Origin: Neisseriaceae bacterium
GTDB lineage: Bacteria > Pseudomonadota > Gammaproteobacteria > Burkholderiales > Neisseriaceae
Assembly: GCA_017989485.1 (NCBI GenBank)
Contig: JAGNPU010000102.1
Span: 1-6,687, forward strand
Reading direction: 5' to 3'
Length of the DNA: 6,687 nucleotides
Translations under genes and position numbers: made by a program
Notes under the pieces: generated by a model
Told to the model about the DNA's origin: nothing
Seen by the model: the letters and a program-made list of their open reading frames with translations, nothing else
Databases searched by the model: none
Shown here: piece after piece, positions 1-5,294 of the stretch
How positions within the stretch are numbered: position 1 is the first letter of the stretch
Layout: every line of letters starts with the position of its first letter

Positions 1-406
1 TAATGGGGTCAGGGTAATGGTCGATGAAGTAGTTGGGCACGATGTGGCTGAGGCGAAAGCCGGCTTTTTGATAAAAGCCCAGCTGGTTCAGGCTGGAGTT
101 GGCCGTGCCGACAAACACGGTGGTGGCCCCTTGCGCATAGGCGGTGTCGATCAAATAGGCCAGCAGGCGTTTGCCTAAGCCCTGTCCCTGTGCCGATGGA
201 CAGATGGCGATGGCCATGATTTCCTGAGTGTTTAAGGCCACCTGTTGCATAATGGCGGCACCCAAAATCGGTTCCGCGCCATGGCTTAATACGTGGCAGA
301 CACCGGCCTTTAAGTCTGCTTCCAGCGCGACTAAGGAGGGGTTGGCCTGTTGCAGCAACGCCAGAGGGGGCGCTTCTTGCGGCCGCAGAGGACGAATGAG
401 GGGCAT
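1..406 (-). CDS. GNAT-family N-acetyltransferase, partial (C-terminus beyond window)
   Basis: The reverse strand encodes 135 codons from an ATG at 406 and runs off the left edge without a stop. It is a GNAT acyltransferase, which moves an acetyl group from acetyl-CoA to an amine; the substrate is unknown. The acetyl-CoA pyrophosphate-binding motif is visible as QGQGLGK (residues 73-79), followed by the usual C-terminal strand-helix pattern GTANSSLNQLGFYQKAGFR (100-118). The tail NYFIDHYPDPI (125-135) resembles the YvbK-like subgroup, whose members are about 150 residues long, so perhaps 15-25 residues are missing. The start is well constrained: an in-frame TAA (413-415) lies just upstream, leaving this ATG as the only start. 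The ribosome binding site is weak. The gene is divergent from rpmE2. The family call is secure; the cellular role is not known. Confidence 0.88.
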   Translation of the reverse strand, partial: MPLIRPLRPQEAPPLALLQQANPSLVALEADLKAGVCHVLSHGAEPILGAAIMQQVALNTQEIMAIAICPSAQGQGLGKRLLAYLIDTAYAQGATTVFVGTANSSLNQLGFYQKAGFRLSHIVPNYFIDHYPDPI

Positions 407-436
407 GGTGGGTTAGGCTCGGTAAACAAGGCCTTA

Positions 437-465
437 ATGATAGCAAAATTACCGTGTTTTGGCGA
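437..465 (-). promoter_or_regulatory. Putative sigma-70 promoter of the acetyltransferase gene
   Basis: On the minus strand there is a -35 hexamer TCGCCA (460-465, 4 of 6 matches to consensus), a 17-base spacer, and a -10 hexamer TATCAT (437-442, 5 of 6). Transcription would begin near 430, giving a leader of about 25 bases before the ATG at 406. This is assigned by pattern only. Confidence 0.45.
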
Positions 466-529
466 AGGCGTTCCGATCAAGACCGAGGCGATGAGGAGAC
501 TAGACGATTGAATCCGTAGCCGATTTTAT

Positions 530-558
530 TTGCCAGAAGATCGCATTTTGTGTAGTAT
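530..558 (+). promoter_or_regulatory. Putative sigma-70 promoter of rpmE2-rpmJ2
   Basis: A -35 hexamer TTGCCA (530-535, 5 of 6 matches) and a -10 hexamer TAGTAT (553-558, 4 of 6) are separated by 17 bases. The expected transcription start is near 565, inside the palindrome that directly follows the -10. A repressor bound there would block initiation. The leader to the ATG at 590 would be about 25 bases. Confidence 0.55.
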
Positions 559-572
559 GTTATACCATAACG
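558..572 (+). promoter_or_regulatory. Putative Zur operator (zinc-responsive repressor site)
   Basis: TGTTATACCATAACG contains perfect 5-base inverted arms (GTTAT / ATAAC) around a 3-base centre. From memory, the neisserial Zur motif has the form TGTTAT-N3-ATAACA, and this site departs from it only at the last base. It abuts the -10 hexamer and covers the expected start site, the right place for a repressor. The genes downstream encode zinc-free ribosomal proteins, classic Zur targets, which supports the call independently. Zinc-loaded Zur would repress; zinc shortage would release the operon. Fur-family sites can look alike, so the regulator is inferred. Confidence 0.75.
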
Positions 573-589
573 TTTTTAAAGGTTTATTA

Positions 590-859
590 ATGAAACCTAA
601 TATACATCCTGAAAACTACAGAACCATTTTGTTCTACGACACCGGTGTGCAAGAGGGTTGGTTAATCCGTTCTTGTGCCCGTACCAGCGAAACCATGATG
701 TGGACGGATGGCCAAGAATACCCGGTCTTTAAGCTGGATACCTCTTCGGCATCGCATCCTGCGTATACGGGCAAACAGCGTGAATACGCCGATAAGGGCC
801 GGGTCAGTCAGTTTAATCAGCGCTATCAGTCTATTTTGACTCATTTAAAAAGGGATTAA
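590..859 (+). CDS. rpmE2: 50S ribosomal protein L31 type B (zinc-free paralogue)
   Basis: This 89-residue protein is the alternative form of large-subunit protein L31. Diagnostic segments are [11 protein letters not shown] at the N-terminus, [20 protein letters not shown] in the middle, and [11 protein letters not shown] near the end. It has a single cysteine (in LIRSCART) and so lacks the four-cysteine zinc site of the ordinary L31. Type B proteins replace the zinc-bound form in ribosomes during zinc starvation, which frees zinc. The ATG at 590 is preferred over upstream in-frame TTG (530) and ATG (557) codons: it has AAAGG at 578-582, homology begins exactly at MKPNIHP, and the earlier codons lie within the promoter and operator. 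The gene is followed after 3 bases by rpmJ2, so the two form an operon. Confidence 0.95.
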   Translation: MKPNIHPENYRTILFYDTGVQEGWLIRSCARTSETMMWTDGQEYPVFKLDTSSASHPAYTGKQREYADKGRVSQFNQRYQSILTHLKRD

Positions 860-862
860 GTC

Positions 863-988
863 ATGCAAGTGTTGTCATCGTTAAAAAGCGCCAAGGCGCG
901 CCACCGTGATTGTCGTTTGGTGCGGCGGAAGGGGAAGCTGTATGTGATTTGTAAAAGCAATCCGCGCTTTAAGGCCAGGCAAGGATAA
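863..988 (+). CDS. rpmJ2: 50S ribosomal protein L36 type B (zinc-free paralogue)
   Basis: A 41-residue basic protein beginning [17 protein letters not shown] and ending [14 protein letters not shown]. It is the alternative L36 (YkgO-like). Ordinary L36 binds zinc through a CxxC...C...H ribbon. Here only two of the equivalent ligands remain (C17 and C30), the others being replaced by H14 and F36, so a zinc ribbon is not expected. The start is 3 bases after the rpmE2 stop, and its AGGG ribosome binding site (851-854) lies within the end of rpmE2, suggesting coupled translation. Like rpmE2, it should be made when zinc is scarce. The reading frame ends in TAA just ahead of a clear terminator. Confidence 0.95.
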   Translation: MQVLSSLKSAKARHRDCRLVRRKGKLYVICKSNPRFKARQG

Positions 989-1005
989 TCAATATGAAGG
1001 TGAAC

Positions 1006-1035
1006 AGGCTGCGGGTTAATCCCGCAGCCTTTTTT
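1006..1035 (+). terminator. Rho-independent terminator of rpmE2-rpmJ2
   Basis: A perfect 10-base stem (AGGCTGCGGG at 1006-1015 pairing with CCCGCAGCCT at 1021-1030) with loop TTAAT ends in a run of six T (1030-1035). It lies 17 bases after the rpmJ2 stop and should separate the ribosomal-protein operon from the fimbrial operon. Confidence 0.93.
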
Positions 1036-1069
1036 GTTGCCATTAGTTATTCTATATATTTTTATGGCC

Positions 1070-1092
1070 ATTAAATATTAATGATATTTAAT
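1070..1092. repeat. AT-rich inverted repeat 1
   Basis: Arms ATTAAATAT (1070-1078) and ATATTTAAT (1084-1092) are perfect 9-base inverted copies around TAATG. The repeat is followed by a T run, but an all-AT stem is a poor terminator. It could be a protein-binding site or chance in AT-rich DNA. Confidence 0.5.
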
Positions 1093-1139
1093 TTTTTATA
1101 TTGCAAAGGAATGATTTGTGAGCGTACGATGAACTAAGG

Positions 1140-1153
1140 TTAATTTTAATTAA
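1140..1153. repeat. AT-rich inverted repeat 2
   Basis: TTAATT (1140-1145) and AATTAA (1148-1153) form a 6-base perfect palindrome with a 2-base centre. The size would suit an operator for a dimeric repressor, but short palindromes are expected in DNA this AT-rich. Confidence 0.35.
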
Positions 1154-1157
1154 TCTA

Positions 1158-1187
1158 TTGATATAAAAGATTATTATTTAATATTTT
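1158..1187 (+). promoter_or_regulatory. Tentative promoter for the fimbrial operon
   Basis: TTGATA (1158-1163, 5 of 6 matches to -35) and TATTTT (1182-1187, 4 of 6 matches to -10) are 18 bases apart. Transcription would start near 1194, leaving a leader of about 135 bases before the pilin ATG. In DNA this AT-rich many hexamer pairs match, so this is only the best candidate. Confidence 0.25.
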
Positions 1188-1199
1188 TATTTAAAATAT
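1181..1199. repeat. AT-rich inverted repeat 3
   Basis: ATATTTT (1181-1187) and AAAATAT (1193-1199) are perfect 7-base inverted arms around TATTT. It overlaps the tentative -10 and start region of the fimbrial promoter, so it could be a control site if that promoter is real. Confidence 0.4.
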
Positions 1200-1327
1200 C
1201 TGGTTTATATGTCAATTTAATTGATGGGCGCCGCTCTGGATCGACCCTGTTTGCGTGGGCGTTTAGGGGGATGGTCGGCGAAGGTGATTTGGGCGTGATG
1301 CCTTTAGTTCATTTAGGGAGTGTCAAC

Positions 1328-1861
1328 ATGAAACAATCAGTATGGGCCGTTGCGGCCACGGTAATGTGTGTCGGTGGCGTTGTGCATGCGGCCGATGGGC
1401 GTTTGACGGTTAACGGGCAGGTGGTGGCGACCACGTGTGAAGTGGCACAAAACAATAAGGACATTGTGGTGTATCTGGAAACGGTGGGGACCAATACCTT
1501 GGCGCTTGCTGGTGCAGAGGCGGGTAAAAAGCCGTTTTCAATCAACATCACCGGCTGCGGTAACCAAGAAACGGTAGGGGTGGCTTTTGAAACGGCAGAA
1601 GGGGTGCCGTCGGCGGCGGGGACCTTGCCCAATGTGGCGCCCTTGGCCGGCCGTGCTGCCAATGTGGATGTGGCGCTGTATCACAGCGGCAATGGCGCCG
1701 ACATGCGGATTAACCTAAACAGCGCGGGCCCCAACATGCAAGTGGTGCAAACCAGTGGCGGGGCGGCAACCTTGGGCTATGCCGCGGGCTATTATGCCAC
1801 CGGTGCGGCGGGTGCCGGCGCGGTGAAAGGCCTGGCCAAATTCAGCATTATTTATCAGTAA
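1328..1861 (+). CDS. Chaperone-usher major fimbrial subunit (FimA/PapA-type pilin)
   Basis: A 177-residue secreted pilin, expected to polymerise into the fimbrial shaft. A signal peptide (residues 1-21, ending GGVVHA) is followed by mature ADGRLTVNGQVVATTCEV. The alternating segment LTVNGQVV with glycine 30 looks like the N-terminal donor strand that completes the next subunit in the fibre. C37 and C77 (the latter in INITGCGN) should form the conserved pilin disulfide. The C-terminus KGLAKFSIIYQ has the penultimate tyrosine recognised by PapD-like chaperones. The ATG at 1328 is chosen because AGGGAG lies 7 bases upstream and it begins the signal peptide; an earlier in-frame ATG at 1271 would add 19 unsuitable residues. 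It is the first gene of the operon, 2 bases before the chaperone. It has no second domain, so it is shaft rather than tip. Confidence 0.93.
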   Translation: MKQSVWAVAATVMCVGGVVHAADGRLTVNGQVVATTCEVAQNNKDIVVYLETVGTNTLALAGAEAGKKPFSINITGCGNQETVGVAFETAEGVPSAAGTLPNVAPLAGRAANVDVALYHSGNGADMRINLNSAGPNMQVVQTSGGAATLGYAAGYYATGAAGAGAVKGLAKFSIIYQ

Positions 1862-1863
1862 CG

Positions 1864-2619
1864 ATGAGGAGGCATAAGGGCATCGGGCATAGGCTGTTAG
1901 GGTGGGTTTGCTTGGGGGTCATGCTGCCGGCGGCGGCCAATGTGGTGATTACCGGCACCCGGGTGATTTATCCGGGGCAGGAGAAAGACGTCAGCGTCCA
2001 CCTGCGCAATCAGGGCAGCCAGCCCGTGTTGGTGCAGGTGTGGCTAGATGAATATGCCCGCCCTCAGGCCGCCGAGGCGGCCACCGACATTCCGTTTGTG
2101 GTGATGCCGCCGGTGTTTCGGATGGAGCCGTATGAGGGGCAAAGCGTGCGGATTGTGTACACGCAGGAGCCGCTGCCCTTGGATCGAGAGTCGCTGTTCC
2201 AGTTTAACGTCTTAGAGGTGCCGCCGAGCCCAGAGGCAACACACAAAAACTATGTGCAATTGGCCTTTGCTTCCAAGCTCAAGTTTTTCTTTCGGCCGTC
2301 AGGCTTAATGGGCAGTGCCGCCGAGGCGGTTGCTCAGCTGCGGTGGACGGCCCCATCGGCCAGGGCACTACAGGTGGTGAACCCCACGCCCTTTCACGTG
2401 TCCATTTCGGCCATTCGCACTGAGGGCGCCGGCTCTGTGTATGGGGATGCCTACGCCGATGAGGGCGTGGTGGTGCCGCCGTTGAGTACCGTGGTCATTG
2501 CCGTTCACCGCAACCTCTTGCCGCTCGGGCCTTCAGCCGAAGGCCGAGCGTTGACGTTTACCTACATTAATGATTATGGGGTCGCTAAAGTGCATGACGC
2601 GACGTTGGCACACCCCTAG
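1864..2619 (+). CDS. Periplasmic fimbrial chaperone (PapD/FimC family)
   Basis: A 251-residue chaperone that folds pilin and adhesin in the periplasm by donor-strand complementation and delivers them to the usher. The signal peptide (1-25) ends LPAAA, giving mature NVVITGTRVIYPG. R33 then falls at mature position 8 and K140 (in SKLKFFFRP) matches the second anchor lysine, the two residues that hold the subunit C-terminus in PapD. The first immunoglobulin-like domain includes LFQFNVLEVPP (111-121); the second begins around residue 150 and contains VVNPTPFHVSIS. The F1-G1 loop (about 121-137) is short, as in the FGS class that builds rod-like fimbriae. The ATG follows the pilin stop by 2 bases with no upstream ribosome binding site, so coupled reinitiation is likely. 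AGGAGG lies just after the start codon. Confidence 0.95.
   Translation: MRRHKGIGHRLLGWVCLGVMLPAAANVVITGTRVIYPGQEKDVSVHLRNQGSQPVLVQVWLDEYARPQAAEAATDIPFVVMPPVFRMEPYEGQSVRIVYTQEPLPLDRESLFQFNVLEVPPSPEATHKNYVQLAFASKLKFFFRPSGLMGSAAEAVAQLRWTAPSARALQVVNPTPFHVSISAIRTEGAGSVYGDAYADEGVVVPPLSTVVIAVHRNLLPLGPSAEGRALTFTYINDYGVAKVHDATLAHP
1867..1872 (+). promoter_or_regulatory. Shine-Dalgarno-like AGGAGG just inside the chaperone gene
   Basis: A perfect AGGAGG forms codons 2-3 of the chaperone (Arg-Arg). No normal start codon lies 5-10 bases further on in frame; codon 7 is ATC. It may hold terminating ribosomes near the TAACGATG junction to favour reinitiation at 1864, or simply encode the basic end of the signal peptide. 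Confidence 0.4.
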
Positions 2620-2623
2620 TGGT

Positions 2624-2639
2624 GGGCGCTGTCGCGCCC
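2624..2639 (+). other. GC-rich RNA hairpin between chaperone and usher genes
   Basis: GGGCGC (2624-2629) and GCGCCC (2634-2639) form a perfect 6-base stem with a TGTC loop in the 32-base gap. No T run follows, so it is not a usual terminator. It ends 3 bases before the usher ribosome binding site AGGGAGG (2642-2648), so it could limit ribosome loading or mark an mRNA processing point, giving less usher than chaperone. Confidence 0.5.
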
Positions 2640-2651
2640 TAAGGGAGGCCT

Positions 2652-5294
2652 ATGGGATTGCGCCATTCGCGGCCATTGATGCCGCATGGGCATGGGGTGA
2701 CGACGTCTGCGTGCGTGGTGAATGGCCTGTGTGTCTTGTGCTTTTGGGCGGCCCCCGACGCCTGGGCTCAGGAAGTGGTATTGGCCGTGCATGAGGATGA
2801 GGCCGTAGGCCTGCCCGAGCGCACCACGGCCCTGCCGCAGCAGGTGGCCATGGTGCAGTTCGACAGCCTGTTTCTGCGCAATACGCCTTACGCCAGCGTG
2901 GACGTGAGCCGCTTTGCCAAAGGGCCGGCGCAGCTGCCGGGCCGATATGAGCTTGGCGTCTATGTGAATGGGCGTTGGCGGCAAGACCTGAGCGTGGCGT
3001 TGGCACCGAATCAGGCCACGGGGGGGCTGGATTTATGCCTGGATCAGGCCCTGCTGCGGGCCTGGCCGCTGTCCGATCGGGCTTTGCAACAGGCGATGGC
3101 GGGCCTGGCCGGTGGGCCGGCCTGTGCGCCAGCCTTCGCCGGCCTAGAGGGCATGAGCCTTCAGTTTAAGCCAGAGGCGCAGCGCTTAGACGTGTCGCTG
3201 CCACAGGCTTTGTTGGCGGAGCGGCCCGCTGGTTATGTGGCCCCAGAACAGTGGGCGAGCGGCGAGGTGGCGGCTTTTGTGAACTATCAGGCCAACCACC
3301 ATGAGCGTGAGACCGACGGCGTGCGCCAGCGCGATGAGGCCTTAGGCATACGTGCGGGCATCAGCGCCTATGGCTGGGCGCTCAGACACAGCGGTTATTA
3401 TGCCAAGGCCAGCGACGAGGAAGGCCATTACCGTGGCGACGGCGTCTACCTTCAAACCGACGTGGCGGCGGTGCGTGCCCAGCTGAAAATGGGCACGTTT
3501 TATACCGAAGGCCAATGGCAGGACAGCTTTAAACTCAGGGGGGTGCAGCTGAGTTCGGATGAGCGGATGCTGCCGCCGGAATGGCGGGGTTATGCGCCGG
3601 TGGTGCGGGGCGTGGCCAGAAGCAACGCCAAGGTCACGATACGGCAGCAAGATCGGGTGATTTATGAGACTTCGGTGCCGGCGGGGGCGTTTAGCATTAA
3701 AGACGTATACCCCTTAGGTTATGCCGGCAACTTAAGCGTGACGGTGACCGAGGCCGATGGCCAGAAAAGCACGTTTACGGTGCCGTTTTCGTCGGTGGTG
3801 CAGCTCTTGCGGCCCGGCTTTTCGCAGTACAGCGTGGCGGTGGGGCAGGTGGCCGATGAAGTGGGCGGCGGCGAGCGCCTGTGGCAGGGGGCATGGCAAT
3901 ATGGCGTGGCCAATGACGTCACCGTGAATGCGTCGTGGCAGCAGCATGAGCAATACCGTCTGGCTCAGGCGGGGGTCGCGGTCAACACCGCTTTTGGGGC
4001 CGTGGGCCTGGCGCATGGGCGTAGCCGCAGTCACTATGGCCTAGGCCAAACCGTTAACGGCCAGTTTTGGCGGATGAACTACAGCAAGCGTTTGGCGGGC
4101 AGTCAGACCAGCGTGTACGCCAGCGCGACCTACTATAGCCGCGAGGGAGCGCATCGCCTGTATGATTTTTTGCGTCAGCGGCAGCAGGGCGATGAGGGGC
4201 TGGGCCACGAGCGGTATCGGCCCAAGCAAGATTGGCAGCTGTCGGTGAATCAGGCGCTGGCCCCGAAGTGGGGCAGCCTGTATGTGTCTGGCAGCCGTGC
4301 CCAATCTTGGGGCGGGCAGCCTGCACAGACCAGCTTGCAGTTAGGCTACGCCAATGACTATCGGCGGTTACGCTATAGCCTAGACCTCAGCCGCACCCAT
4401 GATGCTGGCACGGGCGCGGCTCGACGGCAGCTGACCTTAAGCCTGTCGTTGCCCCTGACCAAGCAACCTTCACCGCACACGCTGCGGCTGAGCCACCTCC
4501 AGGACGGCGGTCAGCAAGGGGAAACCCAACTGGCCTACAGCGGTGCCTCAGGCCAGCGCCAGCAGCTCAATTATGGCGTGTCGCTCAGCCAGCGGCGTGC
4601 CGATGCCACGGTCTATTCGGGCTATGCCACCCACCAGGGCAGCTTGGGCAGCCTCAGCCTGTCGGCCAGCCAGGCCAGCGACAATCGGCAGGCGGCCATC
4701 GGCATGGAGGGCGCCGTGGTGGCCCACTCTCAGGGGGTGCTGTTGACGCCCAGCGTGGGCGACAGTTTTGTCATTATTCAGGCCAAGGGGGCGGCAGGGG
4801 CGGAAATCAACAATCAGCCGGGCACGTATTTGAATCATTTTGGCCAAGGGGTGGTGCCCTATGTGCTGCCCTATGAGCTGAACTATGTGGCCATCGACCC
4901 GAAGGGCATAGACTATCGGGTGAGCTTAAAGCAAACCGAAAAACGGCTGGTGCCCAGAGGCAGCGGCGTGAGCGTGGTGCGTTTCGCCACCCAATTTGGC
5001 CAGCCCATACTGTTGCGCTTACGGCAGCACAACGGCCTGATCGTGCCCATGGGGGCCGCCGCGACCGACCCTCAAGGCGACCTGATTGGCTTTGTGGGTC
5101 AAGGGGGGCGCCTCTATGCGCAAAGCCTGGCGCCTCAAGGCAGGCTGTGGTTGCGCTGGCTGGCACAAGGGGTCCAGCAACGCTGTGTGGTGACGTATGC
5201 GGCCTTGCCCGTGGCGCAGGGGAAATATGACGTGCCTCAGCAGCAGGCCAGCTGTGTGGCAGAACCGCAGGAGAATGAGGATGATGCGAAGTAG
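2652..5294 (+). CDS. Outer-membrane fimbrial usher (FimD/PapC family)
   Basis: An 880-residue usher, full length for the family (800-880), which assembles the fibre and passes it through the outer membrane. The signal peptide (1-39) ends DAWA. The N-terminal chaperone-binding domain starts at FDSLFL (70-75), continues with VDVSRFAKG and LPGRYELGVYVNGRW, and has a cysteine pair C129/C158. The 24-strand barrel follows, interrupted by the plug domain at about 305-385 (RGYAPVVRGVARSNAKVTIR from R312, then VTVTEADGQKSTFTVPFSSV). The two C-terminal domains begin near residue 695 (LLTPSVGDSF) and end with C845/C868. The ATG at 2652 has AGGGAGG 3 bases upstream, closer than ideal; M10 is a possible alternative start. 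The 3' end overlaps the adhesin gene by 14 bases. A stretch of about 28 residues separates the signal peptide from the first conserved block, longer than in FimD. Confidence 0.96.
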   Translation: MGLRHSRPLMPHGHGVTTSACVVNGLCVLCFWAAPDAWAQEVVLAVHEDEAVGLPERTTALPQQVAMVQFDSLFLRNTPYASVDVSRFAKGPAQLPGRYELGVYVNGRWRQDLSVALAPNQATGGLDLCLDQALLRAWPLSDRALQQAMAGLAGGPACAPAFAGLEGMSLQFKPEAQRLDVSLPQALLAERPAGYVAPEQWASGEVAAFVNYQANHHERETDGVRQRDEALGIRAGISAYGWALRHSGYYAKASDEEGHYRGDGVYLQTDVAAVRAQLKMGTFYTEGQWQDSFKLRGVQLSSDERMLPPEWRGYAPVVRGVARSNAKVTIRQQDRVIYETSVPAGAFSIKDVYPLGYAGNLSVTVTEADGQKSTFTVPFSSVVQLLRPGFSQYSVAVGQVADEVGGGERLWQGAWQYGVANDVTVNASWQQHEQYRLAQAGVAVNTAFGAVGLAHGRSRSHYGLGQTVNGQFWRMNYSKRLAGSQTSVYASATYYSREGAHRLYDFLRQRQQGDEGLGHERYRPKQDWQLSVNQALAPKWGSLYVSGSRAQSWGGQPAQTSLQLGYANDYRRLRYSLDLSRTHDAGTGAARRQLTLSLSLPLTKQPSPHTLRLSHLQDGGQQGETQLAYSGASGQRQQLNYGVSLSQRRADATVYSGYATHQGSLGSLSLSASQASDNRQAAIGMEGAVVAHSQGVLLTPSVGDSFVIIQAKGAAGAEINNQPGTYLNHFGQGVVPYVLPYELNYVAIDPKGIDYRVSLKQTEKRLVPRGSGVSVVRFATQFGQPILLRLRQHNGLIVPMGAAATDPQGDLIGFVGQGGRLYAQSLAPQGRLWLRWLAQGVQQRCVVTYAALPVAQGKYDVPQQQASCVAEPQENEDDAK
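5269..5273 (+). promoter_or_regulatory. Ribosome binding site fixing the adhesin start
   Basis: AGGAG lies 7 bases before the ATG at 5281. An in-frame ATG at 5275 is only 1 base from it, too close, and one at 5284 is 10 bases away. The spacing favours 5281 within the cluster of three ATG codons, inside the end of the usher gene. Confidence 0.6.

Larger units (their letters stand above)
1036..1327. promoter_or_regulatory. AT-rich intergenic control region of the fimbrial operon
   Basis: No credible gene lies here. By hand count, 1041-1220 holds 32 G or C in 180 bases (about 18%), while the flanking genes are near 60%. The change back to high G+C is sharp at about 1225. The AT-rich part carries three separate inverted repeats. 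The last 100 bases are GC-rich untranslated leader ending in the pilin ribosome binding site AGGGAG (1315-1320). AT-rich curved DNA in front of fimbrial operons is commonly bound by H-NS-type silencers; that role is an inference here. No flanking inverted repeats or recombinase gene suggesting a phase-variable promoter switch were seen. Confidence 0.5.

Noticed and set aside
9..446. Long minus-strand open frame of 145 codons at the left end
   Set aside because: It is a shadow: the frame starting at 406 on the same strand reads as a GNAT enzyme with a clear acetyl-CoA motif, while this frame is low-complexity Pro/His/Arg/Ser.
530..589. Longer L31B starting at TTG 530 or ATG 557
   Set aside because: These codons lie in the promoter and operator, lack a ribosome binding site, and L31B homology begins at the ATG at 590.
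1271..1327. Pilin starting at ATG 1271
   Set aside because: It would bury the signal peptide behind 19 non-basic residues; the ATG at 1328 has a well-spaced AGGGAG and a normal signal peptide.
1036..1327. Invertible promoter switch of the fimS type
   Set aside because: No matching inverted repeats were seen bounding the region, and no recombinase gene is in the window; the repeats found are short local palindromes.
4041..4326. Minus-strand open frames opposite the usher gene
   Set aside because: They are antisense shadows of a GC-rich gene with no family resemblance and no ribosome binding site; the plus-strand usher explains the region fully.
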